Assembly: GCA_009801085.1 (NCBI GenBank) | Contig: VNWV01000001.1 | Span: forward strand, 3,906,001 to 3,970,000 | Direction of reading: 5' to 3' | Source: Lasiodiplodia sp. COLG20 | Taxonomy: Eukaryota > Ascomycota > Dothideomycetes > Botryosphaeriales > Botryosphaeriaceae | Length of the DNA stretch: 64,000 bases | In this document: one piece after another, positions 52,199-63,157 of the stretch | How positions within the stretch are numbered: the stretch's first letter is position 1 | How the letters are laid out: each line of letters starts with the position of its first letter | The notes under the pieces: generated by a model | The model's database searches: none | What the model was told of the DNA's origin: nothing | Seen by the model: the letters and a program-made list of their open reading frames with translations, nothing else | Translations under genes and position numbers: made by a program

Positions 52199-54740
52199 AT
52201 GCCTTCCTTCAACGCTCTTCTCCCCTTTATCCTGTTATTGTCCACAAACCATGGTGCTTCAGCGCAAGACCACTTCACCACGCCCGACACATTTCCTGCT
52301 CGTACGTCTGCATGCCATACCGACATGATAGAGACTGACTCGTCTCTCAAGCAAACACGACAGGGTCCGGTGGCTGGCAGAATGCTCTTGCAAAAGCAAA
52401 CGAGTTTGTGTCACTGCTGAACCTCACAGAAAAGGTCGCCATGGTCACTGGCTCTTCCGACTACGACTGCATCGGGAACATTGCTCCCATCGAGCGTCTC
52501 AATTTCACTGGTCTCTGTCTTCAGGACGGCCCGGCGGGCGATCGCCTTGGTGACCTCACGAGCACATTTCCTGCCGGCTTGACGACTGCTGCGACATGGG
52601 ACAAGGAGCTTATGAAGCAACGTGGCTACGCACTTGGCACCGAGTTCAAGGGGAAAGGGGCACATGTTCACCTAGGGTAGGTTTTCGTTGTCTTTCCCTG
52701 TCGTGCTTATCTTGTGCTGATTCTCTGCAGTCCTTCCACGGGCGCTCTCGGACGCCATCCGCTCGGAGGGCGTAATTGGGAGGGATTTTCACCGGATCCC
52801 TATCTGAGCGGAATTGCCATAAATGCCTCGGTAAGCGGAGTCCAAGAGGCTGGAGCTCAGGCGTGCGCCAAACACTTTGTTGGCAATGAGCAGGAGACTC
52901 AGAGGACTCGCACGGTGCTCACCGACGGCACGGTGGTCGAAGCCGTCTCCTCAAACATCGACGATCGAACCATGCATGAGCTTTACATGTGGCCTTTCGC
53001 CAACGCAATCAAGGCCGGAGTCGCCTCGGTCATGTGCAGTTACAACAGGGTCAACCAAACGTATGCTTGCGAGAACTCGAAGATGCTGAATGGCCTCCTG
53101 AAGGGCGAATTGGGCTTCCAAGGAGTAAGGCCGAATTAGATTTATTCCACAGAACATGGCTAATCCCCTGTCAGTACGTCGTCTCAGACTTCTACGCCGT
53201 GCATTCCGGTGTGCGGTCCATCGAAGCAGGACTCGACGTGAACATGCCAGGCTCGTGGGACGAATTCACCTTCTCCGCCAGCTACTGGGGCGCCAACCTG
53301 ACCGCCGCCATCCAAAACGGCACCATCCCGGAGTCTCGCCTCGACGACATGATCCGCCGCCTGCTGACGCCCTACTTCTTCCTCGGCCAGGACGCCTACC
53401 CATCCGTCGACCCCACCTCCCTCTCCGTCCTCGCCACCACCTACGGCGTCAAGCTCCCCGGCACCCCTCCGCCCGCCCGCGACGTCCGCGGCGACCACGC
53501 TTCGCTGATCCGCTCCCTCGCCGCCGCCGGCACCGTCCTCCTCAAAAACGTGAACGCCACCCTCCCGCTCTCGCAGCCCCTAAACATCGGCGTCTTCGGC
53601 AACGACGCCGCCGACGTCACGGCCGGCCTGTTCTACCCGGGCAGCGAACCCGCAGCATCCCCGTTCGGCTTCGAGATGGGCACGCTGACCGTCGGCGGGG
53701 GGTCCGGGACGGGGCGCAGCACGTACGTCGTGGCGCCGCTCGACGCCATCAAGCAGCGCGCGGCTACCTACGGCGCGCGCGTGCAGTACGTGCTCGACAA
53801 CGAATTGCTCGCGGCGGACTACTTCCGCGCCGTCTACCCGGATCCGGACGTGTGCATCGTGTTCGTCAAGGCGTGGGCGAAGGAGGGCGCGGACCGGACG
53901 AGCTTCGCGAACGACTGGGACGGGGATGCCGTCGTGGCGAATGTCGCGGCAAGGTGTGCGAATACGGTTGTTGTGAATCATGCGGGCGGCGTGACGACGA
54001 TGCCGTGGGCGGAGAACGAGAATGTGACGGCGATTTTGAACGCGTACTACCCCGGCCAGGAATCGGGCAATGCGATCGTCGATGTGTTGTTTGGCGATGT
54101 TAATCCGTCTGCGCGCCTGCCGCACACGATTCCGAGGAGCGCGAATGACTACGCTTTCCCGGTTGTGAACTTGACGGGGACGGCGCAGGCGAACGACTCC
54201 GCGGCGTGGCAGGCGGACTTTGAGGAGGGGTTGCTGATCGATTATCGCCACTTCGATGCGAAGAATATCACGCCGCTCTATGAGTTTGGCTTTGGGTTGT
54301 CGTACACCCGGTTTGAGATCACTGCGCCGCTGGACGTCGCTGGCGTTGCTGCGAACACGACCCGCGTCTCGCCGTTCCCGCCGGCAGCGTCGTCCGTCCA
54401 GCCCGGTGGCAACCCTGCGCTGTGGGACCCCGTCCTGACTGCGTCGACGACGGTCGAGAACACGGGTGAGCGCGCTGGCGCTACCGTTGTTCAGCTGTAC
54501 TTATCCATGCCGTCTGGCAGTGTGCCGGAAGGAACGCCGGTGCGGATGCTCAGGGGGTTCGAGAAGGTGCAGCTGGAGCCAGGCGCGAGTGAGAAGGTCG
54601 AGTTTCGTCTTTTGAGGAGGGACGTTAGCTTCTGGAATGTCGAGGCGCAGGAGTGGGAGATACCGACGGGGGAGATGAGGCTGAGCGTTGGGTTTAGTTC
54701 GGGGGATCTGAAGGATACGGTGGTAGTGGAGCTGGTTTGA
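52199..54740 (+). CDS. Secreted GH3 beta-glucosidase
   Basis: Four exons (52199-52301, 52352-52676, 52731-53124, 53175-54740) give 795 residues, with a signal peptide (LLPFILLLS, then GASAQ). GH3 features in order: [61 protein letters not shown] and the nucleophile segment [12 protein letters not shown] with Asp279. The second GH3 domain follows ([11 protein letters not shown]), and the C-terminal fibronectin-III-like domain carries GLSYTRFEI and [12 protein letters not shown]. It releases glucose from cellobiose and related beta-glucosides outside the cell; several N-glycosylation sites are present. Intron 1 has an AAG acceptor. The frames at 52714 and 52989 are fragments of this spliced gene. 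Confidence 0.93.
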
Positions 54741-54931
54741 GGGCTGTATGTGTAAAGGCTTTGTCTCGCCGAGCTCCGGGGACGTTGTAGAACACCCATT
54801 GCACCATCACCGTAATATGTCTTCAACATTACTTATCATCGTGAGGCAAACATTGGGAAACAAATCTAAAGTGTTCAAGTACTACTAGATATGAAACCAG
54901 AAGCTAGTCTATCGGCTCCTCATCACTACTG

Positions 54932-56072
54932 CTACACCTTCAGCAAAAGCTTTCCGCTGGTCTTCCTAGACTCAATATCCTCGTGGGCCTTGCTCGCCTC
55001 AGACAGAGGGTAGATCTCGTGGATCCGAGCATCAAGGTTATGCTTCTCGATGAAGCCCAGGAGCTCATCAGCATAATGCTGGAACTCTTCCCGCGTAGCA
55101 ATGTACTGCGCCAAGTTCGTCCGGAGCAGCTTAACGTTCTTCTCCATCAGACGCCTAAAACTCGTCAGCCAACACCCCACAACCAAAGGGTAGAAACAGG
55201 AGAGGAACTCACAAAATCTCCACCGGCGGCACCGGCCCACTCGCATTCCCAAAACACACCAAACTCCCTTTCCGCCGCACACACTCCAAACTAACATCAA
55301 ACGTCGCCCTCCCCACCCCATCAAACACCGCCACCACGCCCCTCCCCCCCGTCACCTCCCTCACCTTCCCCACCACATCCTCCTTCGCGTAACCCTTGAC
55401 CAACCACTCCGCCCCCGCCCCCCTCACCACCTCCAACTTCTCCTCCGTGCTCGCCGTCGCCACCACCCGCGCCCCTATCGCCTTCGCCAGCAGCTGCACC
55501 AGCCACAGCCCCACGCCGCCCGCCGCCGCGTGCACGAGCACCACGTCGCCGGCTGCGACTTTGTGCGCTTCGCGGATGAGGGTGAGTGCGGTCAGGCCTT
55601 GGAAGAGCGACGCCGCGGCGGTGGAGGAGGGCAGGCTGGCGGGGATGCGGATGACGTGGGATGCCGGGACGGCGCTGTATTCAGCGTAGGACGCGCTGCC
55701 GAGCCAGGCGACGCGCGCGCCCGGGTTGAGGTCGGTGGAAGGCGTGTCGGGGCCGAGGGCGACGACGTTGCCGGCGGCTTCGCGGCCGAGGACGTGCGGG
55801 AGGGAAGGGGGCGGGTAGAGGCCGGTGCGGAAGTAGCTGTGTGGGAGGTGGTGTTAGTTTGGGAGGTGGTGAGGAGGGAGCGGGGAGGGGGAGGAGCAGG
55901 GGGAGGGATGTGCGTACGTGTCGATGAAGTTGACGCCGGCGTATTCGTTTTTGACGAGGATGTGGCCGGGTTTGAGCTCCGGGACAGGGAGTTCGGTTTT
56001 GTATTGGAGGACTTCGGGGCCGCCGTGGTTCTCGATGACGATGCCGCGCATGGTGGTTGGGATGGAGGACAT
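54932..56072 (-). CDS. NADPH:quinone oxidoreductase (zeta-crystallin type)
   Basis: Three exons on the minus strand (56072-55918, 55836-55213, 55154-54932) give 333 residues, the normal length for this MDR branch. Seen: MRGIVIENHGGPEVL at the N-terminus, GVNFIDTYFRTGLYP, HVLGREAAGNV, the NADPH-binding HAAAGGVGLWLVQLL, ASTEEKLE, and IHEIYPLSEASKAHEDIESRKTSGK (short motifs) at the C-terminus. It reduces quinones with NADPH in the cytosol. An in-frame ATG at 56183 would add 37 basic, Ser-rich residues resembling a mitochondrial presequence, but a TATA element ends only three bases before it, so the ATG at 56072 is preferred. A PDRE-like pair lies 285 bases upstream. Confidence 0.9.
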
Positions 56073-56186
56073 TTTGCGGATTTCGAGATGGGGAATGGAG
56101 TGGAAATTGGATCTGTTTGATAGAAGTCTGCTGGGAGAAGCTGCTTTGGTGCACAGGAAAGGGCTGGAGAAGCGGGGTAACATGGC

Positions 56187-56191
56187 TTATA
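56187..56191 (-). promoter_or_regulatory. TATA element that decides the quinone reductase start
   Basis: On the minus strand CATATAAG lies directly before the ATG at 56183 and about 115 bases before the ATG at 56072. The second distance is normal for a fungal promoter. Confidence 0.45.
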
Positions 56192-56859
56192 TGTATTTCA
56201 CTGGTGGGTAGGAATGTGCGACTTGAGCAGTCTTAACAACAGGCACCTATACCGATGAGCTGGAGGATGTAGTGAGCTATGCTCGGCTTCTCTTTCCTGC
56301 GGCTGCTAATTCCGTATAGTCTCTCCGACCTTGGTCCATGGAACTCCCCCAGCTGCTCCGCGGAAAATCCGCGGACACGCCTCAGAGAGTTGAAACGCGA
56401 CGCGAGACTTGCATATCGAGCATCTATACACAGCCTACTTCGTGTTCGAAATAAGTTGAGCAAGGGATAGTTATAGAATATCATTATGCAGGATTAGCTT
56501 TTGAGACTTCTCGGCTTGCTTAGAGTTATCTGCGCGCGATTGCGGTGCTAACCTTAAGCGACCAGCCGTAAAACTTGGCCAATCTGGAGGAAGCGTCACG
56601 CATTTGTATATACCCCGCGCAATCATCATTAATCTGAGATATATCTGTTATGTAAGGAAGCATTTCGGAGCTCAAGCGGCAACGAGAACAGCAAGATTTT
56701 ATATATCAGAAGTTGTTCTATTTGCACAATAACAGACTCTAATACAGAAATAATATGGACTGAAATCAACCATTGCAAGCCATAGTCAACTAAGATTAAG
56801 CAAAGGAACGGGAATGGGTGAATCTCAATTTGAGGTACACTTGCAGGCTGAGCATTTCA
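56192..56859. other. Intergenic, quinone reductase promoter
   Basis: About 0.7 kb; contains PDRE-like array 3, then AT-rich DNA towards the 3' end of the next gene. No gene seen. Confidence 0.6.
56357..56375. promoter_or_regulatory. PDRE-like array 3
   Basis: TCCGCGGA at 56357-56364 and again at 56368-56375, 11 bases apart, 285 bases upstream of the quinone reductase ATG at 56072. Confidence 0.55.
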
Positions 56860-58980
56860 CTAGCCAGGCAACGGCGACGAGGATTTCTCCAAGGATATTT
56901 TGCAAGCTTCCACAACATCGACGTCGTAGAGATCCTCAGCAGATGTGTCATGAACGGGCAAAGGCACCAGGAAGCGTTTGAGAAGGAACAAAATCTCTCC
57001 CAGCTCAAGACCAAGGCCGTTCCAACCACGCAACGACTCGAGAGAGTCTATTTGTAACAATTAGTAAATGCGGATAGAGATGGGGAAATGAGTACTTGCC
57101 GAGCATTTTCTTCGAGATGCTCCAAAAGTCAGAAAAGCCCGAAAGGCAGCTTGTCAGCACATTGAGAGCCGTTTCGAGCTCTTCTCGCCTTTCTGCGTAT
57201 TCGCTTCCCGGTGGCGCCTGGAGCATGATACAGACGCTGGTCATACAGCCCAGGATCCAAATAGAACTACTCATCATCGGATCATAGGTACAGTAATATG
57301 CTGTTGGCATAGCCTGAACAGCAGCTGCAGCCGCTTGAAGGTGTAGAGTGAACGCGCGCCATAGACGGAGCACTGCAGATTTCCAATCCAGACCCGAAGG
57401 CATGCGTGAATGGAAACTGATCATCGGCGGGATGACTGAGTAGATGCAGCATCTGGAACCCCATTAGCCTTCAGATCCTACAGTAAAGTGCAGGGAGACG
57501 TACATTCGTAGTTGTACCAAAGCTTCAAGTCGGTTACGGTGCTGGGTCAGTGTCTCATCCATTTCCGTTGCGAGCTTAGGGTCCATGTACCACGATGGCA
57601 GAACAGCACAAACTCGCATGCATTTGTTGTGAGTCATGAGCATCTTTGCTTCCAGTGCTGGATCCACAGGGCTTTGGGTGATGCCACGTAAGTGCGCTCC
57701 ACCCTCCCTAAGAAGCAAAAGCATGGAAATTTGTAGACGTTGTCCATCTGCCATGGTTGCGTTCCTTGTATCCTCTAGAAGATTCCAGAATGAGCCCTGA
57801 TTATCTCGAGGGATATGCAGAGGTATTGAGCCCGAATCGATCCCGGCAGTGAATTCTGACACAGATGTGGTGATAAAAGAAGTTGTGGCGGTCTCCACGT
57901 TCAACAAGAACGGATTACCGGAGACCAGATTGCATGACGCATCGATCTTGACGACAGTCCACCACACGTAGCGAAGCTCTTCCAAGCTAGATTCTGGGAA
58001 ACGCGAAATGGCTTCCGGACACCCGTCGACCTGGTCCAGCTTGCAGTCTCGGACGACACGGGAAAGCTTCTCGATGATAGTCCACGTGGAACGATCTGGA
58101 CCAGAAGCCAACTGATGAATTACACATAAGCAAGCCAGTTTGATGTCGTTAAGCGAGATGTGCTGAGGATCCATGTCATTCTGTTCAAGTTCTTGCTCGA
58201 TCTGGGTCACGGCGAACGCCAGGCTCTGGTCCTCTCTGGACTGCACTGAAAATCGAGATGCTAAGCCGATCATCACGATTATCAGACGGAAAGGAACCTC
58301 TCCTTTGTAGAAATCCCGTAGAAACTCGTTTTCGCGAAATAACGGGAACGTCTGTTGAATAGTGGAGAAGTACAGCCCAAGCCTGTGGCGGTAAGTCCAA
58401 GCCTCTCAAGGATTGATGTTTGCTTACAGAATGCGCACGCTAGAGCCGTTCAACGCAACGTTAATACCTGCGGAACCTTCGGGTGGAGACGATTCCGGGG
58501 TTGGCGTATGAGAGCTTTGCTCATCAGAGACTCCTATTGGTGGAGGGACAATACTCGCGGAGGGTTGCGGATCGCTCCCTGCATTATGCGGTATCTCGTC
58601 TCCGCTGGCATCAACGCAGTCTGGTCCCTTTCCGAAATTACCAGCTTCACTGTATGCCTGGAGCATGGATTCGAGCCGGCCTTCTGAGCGGTCAACAGAC
58701 ACACATGTGAAAATCAGCGGGCTTAGTACCAATACGCTCGCGCAAGATTGATGCTTTATGAGGGCCTGGCCTCCGCCTGACAGCTGGATAGACGCATGTT
58801 TGGTTGCGAATTCGACATCGTGTACACTCTGGCTGCTCCTTGCCGCCTACATTGGTCAGTCAAGATACATTCGCGTGGCGTGTGTTCCCCACATTTCTGT
58901 TTCTTCCTGAAACGTCGGTCAGTCAGCACGGTATGAGCGTTTTACACTTCTTACCGTTTACAATTTGTGCAAGAGATCAT
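56860..58980 (-). CDS. Zn2Cys6 transcription factor, seven exons
   Basis: Exons on the minus strand: 58980-58955, 58906-58893, 58846-58736, 58683-58428, 58382-57504, 57452-57100 and 57047-56860, giving 608 residues. The zinc cluster is assembled from the first three exons: MISCTNCKR, then KKQK, then CGKEQPECTRCRIRNQTC. Exon 2 is only 14 bases. Intron 6 appears to use a GC-AG pair (GCAAGT donor). The body has the fungal-specific domain (LYFSTIQQTFPLF, then FRLIIVMIGLASRFSV, and RYVWWTVVKIDAS). All phases agree. It is a nuclear regulator, divergent from the P450 at 59903, with a PDRE-like array between them, so it may control that gene. Annotating only the large frames would lose the DNA-binding domain. 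Confidence 0.82.
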
Positions 58981-59902
58981 TCTTTGTGAGGAATGCTCTG
59001 CCGCTCCGGATATTGTCCGGGGGGCTGATACCGCGGCCGAAACGGACATCTTGAAACGCGAGGTGTGGGCTGCCTGCAAGTAGCACTGCGATCGATCGTA
59101 TGTGCTAAGGCTGTGTTGACAGATTGTGGATGAGCGGGGTGGCGGACTTCAGTGCAATATGCCGAGATACTGCGAGCTGATCCGTGGACCATCCGCGGAT
59201 TGTCCGCGGAGAGATCATTAGAGTTCATCTTGTTATTTGTGGGAGCGTTACTGCGGAGGTGGGTCAGCGAATTGGATGGCTTCCCTATTAACCCGATCGG
59301 GTAGACTATAGACCGCCGGCACAACGTTCTCCACGAAACAACCACAGCATACCCACCCGGACCTACGGCCTTTCCCAGTTTGGGATACGATCTTAGCAAG
59401 AGCTGTTCAATAGACGAAGCGTTGACAATGCTAACGTAAACATGTCTCGGAAAGGCCCACGTCCAATTCGGTCTTTTCATGTCCTGTTCCATGGCAGTAG
59501 ACCTACCCTCTCATGTCATGATACAAGGCTACTTAGCTTTATTGGGCTTTTCAGATATTTTTAACTTATTCAATCCGTGACTAGCTGTGTCTATATTCTT
59601 TAGCTGCTTCTCATCTCATCACATATCTTATTCATAGCGTGCTAGATTGTAGATGTCCCTCAGCAGCCCTTGAATGTCATTGATCTAGACCCTCATCTTC
59701 TCGGGAGCGTTATTGTGTCGGCCGAAAAGCTGATTCAGGAGTTCAGGACAGCAGAAGCGGGAAGGCAGCGTTCCGGTCCCGGTTACTACGTGCTACATTT
59801 GATATATAACGAGTGTTCAGTCGGTTGCCTTTCATATCCAGACTCAAGCTTGTCTAACTTCTTATACTTGAGAAAGAGAACTTCACACAGTGTTTCTCCG
59901 AG
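58981..59902. other. Divergent intergenic region, regulator and P450
   Basis: About 0.9 kb; contains PDRE-like array 4. Short frames on either strand are not protein-like. The stretch at 59510-59660 is AT-rich. Confidence 0.6.
59181..59210. promoter_or_regulatory. PDRE-like array 4
   Basis: TCCGTGGA at 59181-59188 and TCCGCGGA at 59192-59199 and 59203-59210, each 11 bases apart. The array is 201 bases upstream of the Zn2Cys6 ATG and 693 bases upstream of the P450 ATG. Confidence 0.55.
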
Positions 59903-61579
59903 ATGCTACTCTCAAACAATCGCGAAAGCTTCACTTCGTTCATCCCGCGGGACGCGACATCTCTCGTGGTAGTTGCATCATCACTGGTAAGACGAACTTT
60001 GGAAAGATGACATCAGTGCTGACACAGCAAAGGCGTTCATCTACTTCGCCACCACGGTCATCTACAACATCTACTTTCACCCGCTCCGCCACTTTCCGGG
60101 ACCGAAACTGTATGCAGCTAGCCGATTGCCGTATGCGATAGATCTCCTTCGGGGGACTCTTGTCAAAAGGATCACGGAGCTCCACAACAAATACGGCGAA
60201 GTCATCCGGATTGCCCCTGAAGAACTCTCCTTCATCAGCGCCGACACAGCATGGCAAGACGTCTACGGCTTCCGCGGCTCCAAGAAGCCCGAGATGCAGA
60301 AGGACCGCAAATGGTACAGCACGGCGCCTAACGGCGTTACTTCCATCATCGAGTCCAACCGCGACGACCATTCGCGCCAGCGCCGGGCCTACTCGCACGC
60401 CTTCTCCGACCGCGCGTTACGGGAGCAGGAACCGCTGATACAGAAATACATCCACCTTCTGCTACAGCGTCTGACGGAGCACGCTACTCAGGGAAACATA
60501 GTTGATCTCGTTCAGTACTACAACTACACGACGTTTGACATCATTGGCGACCTGGCCTTCAACGAGCCGTTCGGGTGTCTTGAGAACGACAAGTACCACG
60601 ACCTTGTGCAAGGCGTTTTCGCCACCCTGCGAGGCTTCGCACTCAAGACAGCTCTTGCGTACTATGATGCCCTCCGTTTGCTGGTCTACACACTCAATCC
60701 GAGCGGCGCTCAGAAAGGCCCGATTGAGTTCTTCAAGTTCACAAAGGACCGCGTGCGGAAGCGGCTTGGAACCGAGACTGCGCGGCCGGATATCACGTCT
60801 TACGTCAGCGATCAGGTGGAATCCGGCAACATCAGCGTGGACGAGCTGGATTCTAACGCACTGCTGCTGCTCATTGCCGGAAGCGAGACAACCGCGACCG
60901 TCCTGTCTGGAACCACTTATCTGCTGCTGAAACATCCCGACGCTATGAAAAAGGTTGTTCGTGAGGTCAGAGATCATTTCAAGAGCAAGGAGGAAATCAC
61001 ATCTGATAGTGTGAATCGCCTGACGTACCTTGTTGCTGTACTGAACGAAGGCATGCGCATGTATCCACCCGTGCCGACAGGATTCCCGCGGATAGTTCCG
61101 GAGGGTGGTTCGACCGTTAGTGGGTATTATGTTCCGGAGAAGGTACGAAGTGCTTTTTATGTCCATCTCATTGTTCCGGCTTTACTAACACTCCGATAGA
61201 CATCGCTTTATGTGACACAATGGGCCACATACCATAGCGAGCGAAACTTCACCAAGCCCGAGTCTTTCATTCCGGAGCGCTGGCTTGAAAGTCAGTCGGG
61301 GTTCGAAAAGGACCGCAAAGCAGCCTTTTCACCCTTCTCATTTGGGCCTCGAGCTTGCCTCGGTAAGAAGTAAGTATCACATCGGTTTAGTGATTCGAGT
61401 ACTGTCTAACATATTCCAGCCTCGCATACATGGAGTCCCGCGTTATTCTAGCACAGGTTTTGTTCAACTTTGACATCGAGTTGATTGACGAGCACATGGA
61501 CTGGATGGATCAAAGGTGCTTCGTTCTCTGGGAGAAGCCTGACCTGAGGGTCAGGCTGAGGCCCGTGGCTGCGAACTGA
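59903..61579 (+). CDS. Cytochrome P450 monooxygenase (CYP65-like)
   Basis: Four exons (59903-59986, 60033-61142, 61200-61369, 61420-61579) give 507 residues. A membrane anchor spans residues about 20-40 (TSLVVVASSL joined to AFIYFATTVIYN), followed by the IYFHPLRHFPGPKLYAASRLPY segment (short motif FPGPK) typical of this group. Then come WYSTAPNG, the I-helix AGSETT (310-315), EGMR (367-370) and the heme loop FSFGPRACLGKN with Cys451. It is an ER-anchored oxygenase needing a separate reductase. Relatives include trichothecene-type hydroxylases and many xenobiotic or secondary-metabolite P450s; the substrate is unknown. It lies between a Zn2Cys6 regulator and a PhlG-like hydrolase. It does not show the C-to-G codon switch. 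Confidence 0.92.
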
Positions 61580-62019
61580 GGCAAATGCAACTCGCGCAGC
61601 ATGTCTTTCTCCTTTGTCGATTATCATACTCGAACAAATTCTAGATCGTGACATTAAATACATCTACATGTAGCAGCGCTCATGAGGCGAATTTAGTAAT
61701 TTTCTTTATCACGTGCCAAAGATTGGACTGTGGTAAGGAGGGGCAAGGTTCTCCTTCGCTCGAAGATATTTGAACTACGCCTATAATCAACCACAAGCGA
61801 CAATAAAATGAGTAAAACGATAACAGTGTAGCTCTCGTATAGACAAATATATCAAAACTATCTACAGTGGCAACCTCGCAAAGTATGACCATTACAAATC
61901 GTGTAGGATCTGTCGTACCTGCAGAGAGATCACCTGGTCTGAGGTCCCGGCTCAGAGTCTCACCGAACTTCTGAGTTAATGTCTTCCCATTATGTACATG
62001 GCATGTTCCATTTCTCAAA
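61580..62019. other. Intergenic, convergent spacer
   Basis: About 0.44 kb between the stops of the P450 and the PhlG-like gene; AT-rich, nothing recognised. Confidence 0.6.
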
Positions 62020-63157
62020 TCAAATCGTATCTTTGAATTCCGCCCACAGTGCCGGTAGAAAGCTTGCCAGATGCTGCATCTCGGTATTGCAATGCGCCAA
62101 CATATCGTGAGCAATCTGCGTTCCTGGATTCTGCTCAATAAAGAACCGCGAGCGCAATTCATATTCACCAGTACCATCAGGCTTGCGACGGATTTGGTGC
62201 ATGAGGTAGGAGTGTCCCGTAACGTTAGCCGTGTGGCTGCCAGAATTGAGGCGCCCGGCGACAATCGTCTCGATGCCGGCGGATGCGTAGGAGCTCGTGT
62301 TGAAACCCAGCTCAAGAGCAGGATCGATGAAATTCACCGTCAGCTTTGCGGCGCTGTTCCCGATGTACTCGTCGATGAACGAATGAGTGCCGATGTAGCG
62401 TGAGGATGTCGGTGCGGATGCGTTGGTCACGAGAGTTTCCGGTAAACGCCAAGCGTAGCGGTGCGCAAGGGGAAACCAGAGCTTGTATCGCGATGGATCG
62501 ACGAGGTGCCAGCTGAACCACCAATCGTACATTTCGCCAGTGACTGGATGTGTGTGTCAGTTTGGATGCTACATGTATGGGACTCCTATCTTACCATTGC
62601 CCATATCGGTGCGGATAGCGATCATAAGCGAGCCATCGGAACGCAAAGACCAGCCGTTTTCAAGTTGAAGGTAGCCTGGCCTCGTAAAATAGTCGGCAGC
62701 ATCGTATGGAGAGTACGCTGGCGATGTGCATTAGTCACAAACGTAACATGACTTCAAGTGACGACATTCCACCAACGTCTCCCGTATTGGTCGCTTGCTC
62801 CGCAGAGACAAAAGAGATCATAACGTGTCAAAGGATCAATATAGTTTGATTCAACTTACTCAATTCAGCCGCGTGAGGGCTAGCACTGAGCCCTTTCTGC
62901 GCTTCATCTGACATACCCCCGACAGAGGTATTCCAGAACTTGGAGAAAGGCTTCGCAAAGTCGGCTTCGCGGTAACCAAGGTAGTAGCTTATCTGGTTCC
63001 CATCGTAAGAAGCGATATTTTTGGAGACAGTAGCGGCTCCTAAAGTAGTCAGAGAGCTGTAATCGGTTTCGGTGGCGAAGGGCGATGCCGTTGCAAGCTG
63101 GGCAGAGCAGCGGGAAAATGCTGCAAAGAGAAAAGGAATATAGCGCTTCATAGCCAT
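62020..63157 (-). CDS. DAPG hydrolase (PhlG)-family protein, secreted
   Basis: Three exons on the minus strand (63157-62860, 62717-62595, 62543-62020) give 314 residues. A signal peptide is likely (RYIPFLFAAFSRCSAQ). The body follows PhlG-family order: ISYYLGYREADFAKPFSKFWN, then GWSLRSDGSLMIAIRTDM, MYDWWFSWH, HSFIDEYIG and AHCNTEMQHL. Positions matching the zinc ligands of bacterial PhlG (two His, two Glu) would be H153, E199, H291 and E295. Bacterial PhlG cleaves the C-C bond of 2,4-diacetylphloroglucinol, an antifungal polyketide; activity in fungal members is mostly untested. It is convergent with a P450 and could act in detoxification or in polyketide tailoring. ATGs at 63157 and 63151 are both possible. 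N-glycosylation sites fit secretion. Confidence 0.82.

Noticed and set aside
55530..56120. 196-codon plus-strand frame opposite the quinone reductase
   Set aside because: Antisense shadow with Gly/Asp/Val-biased composition.
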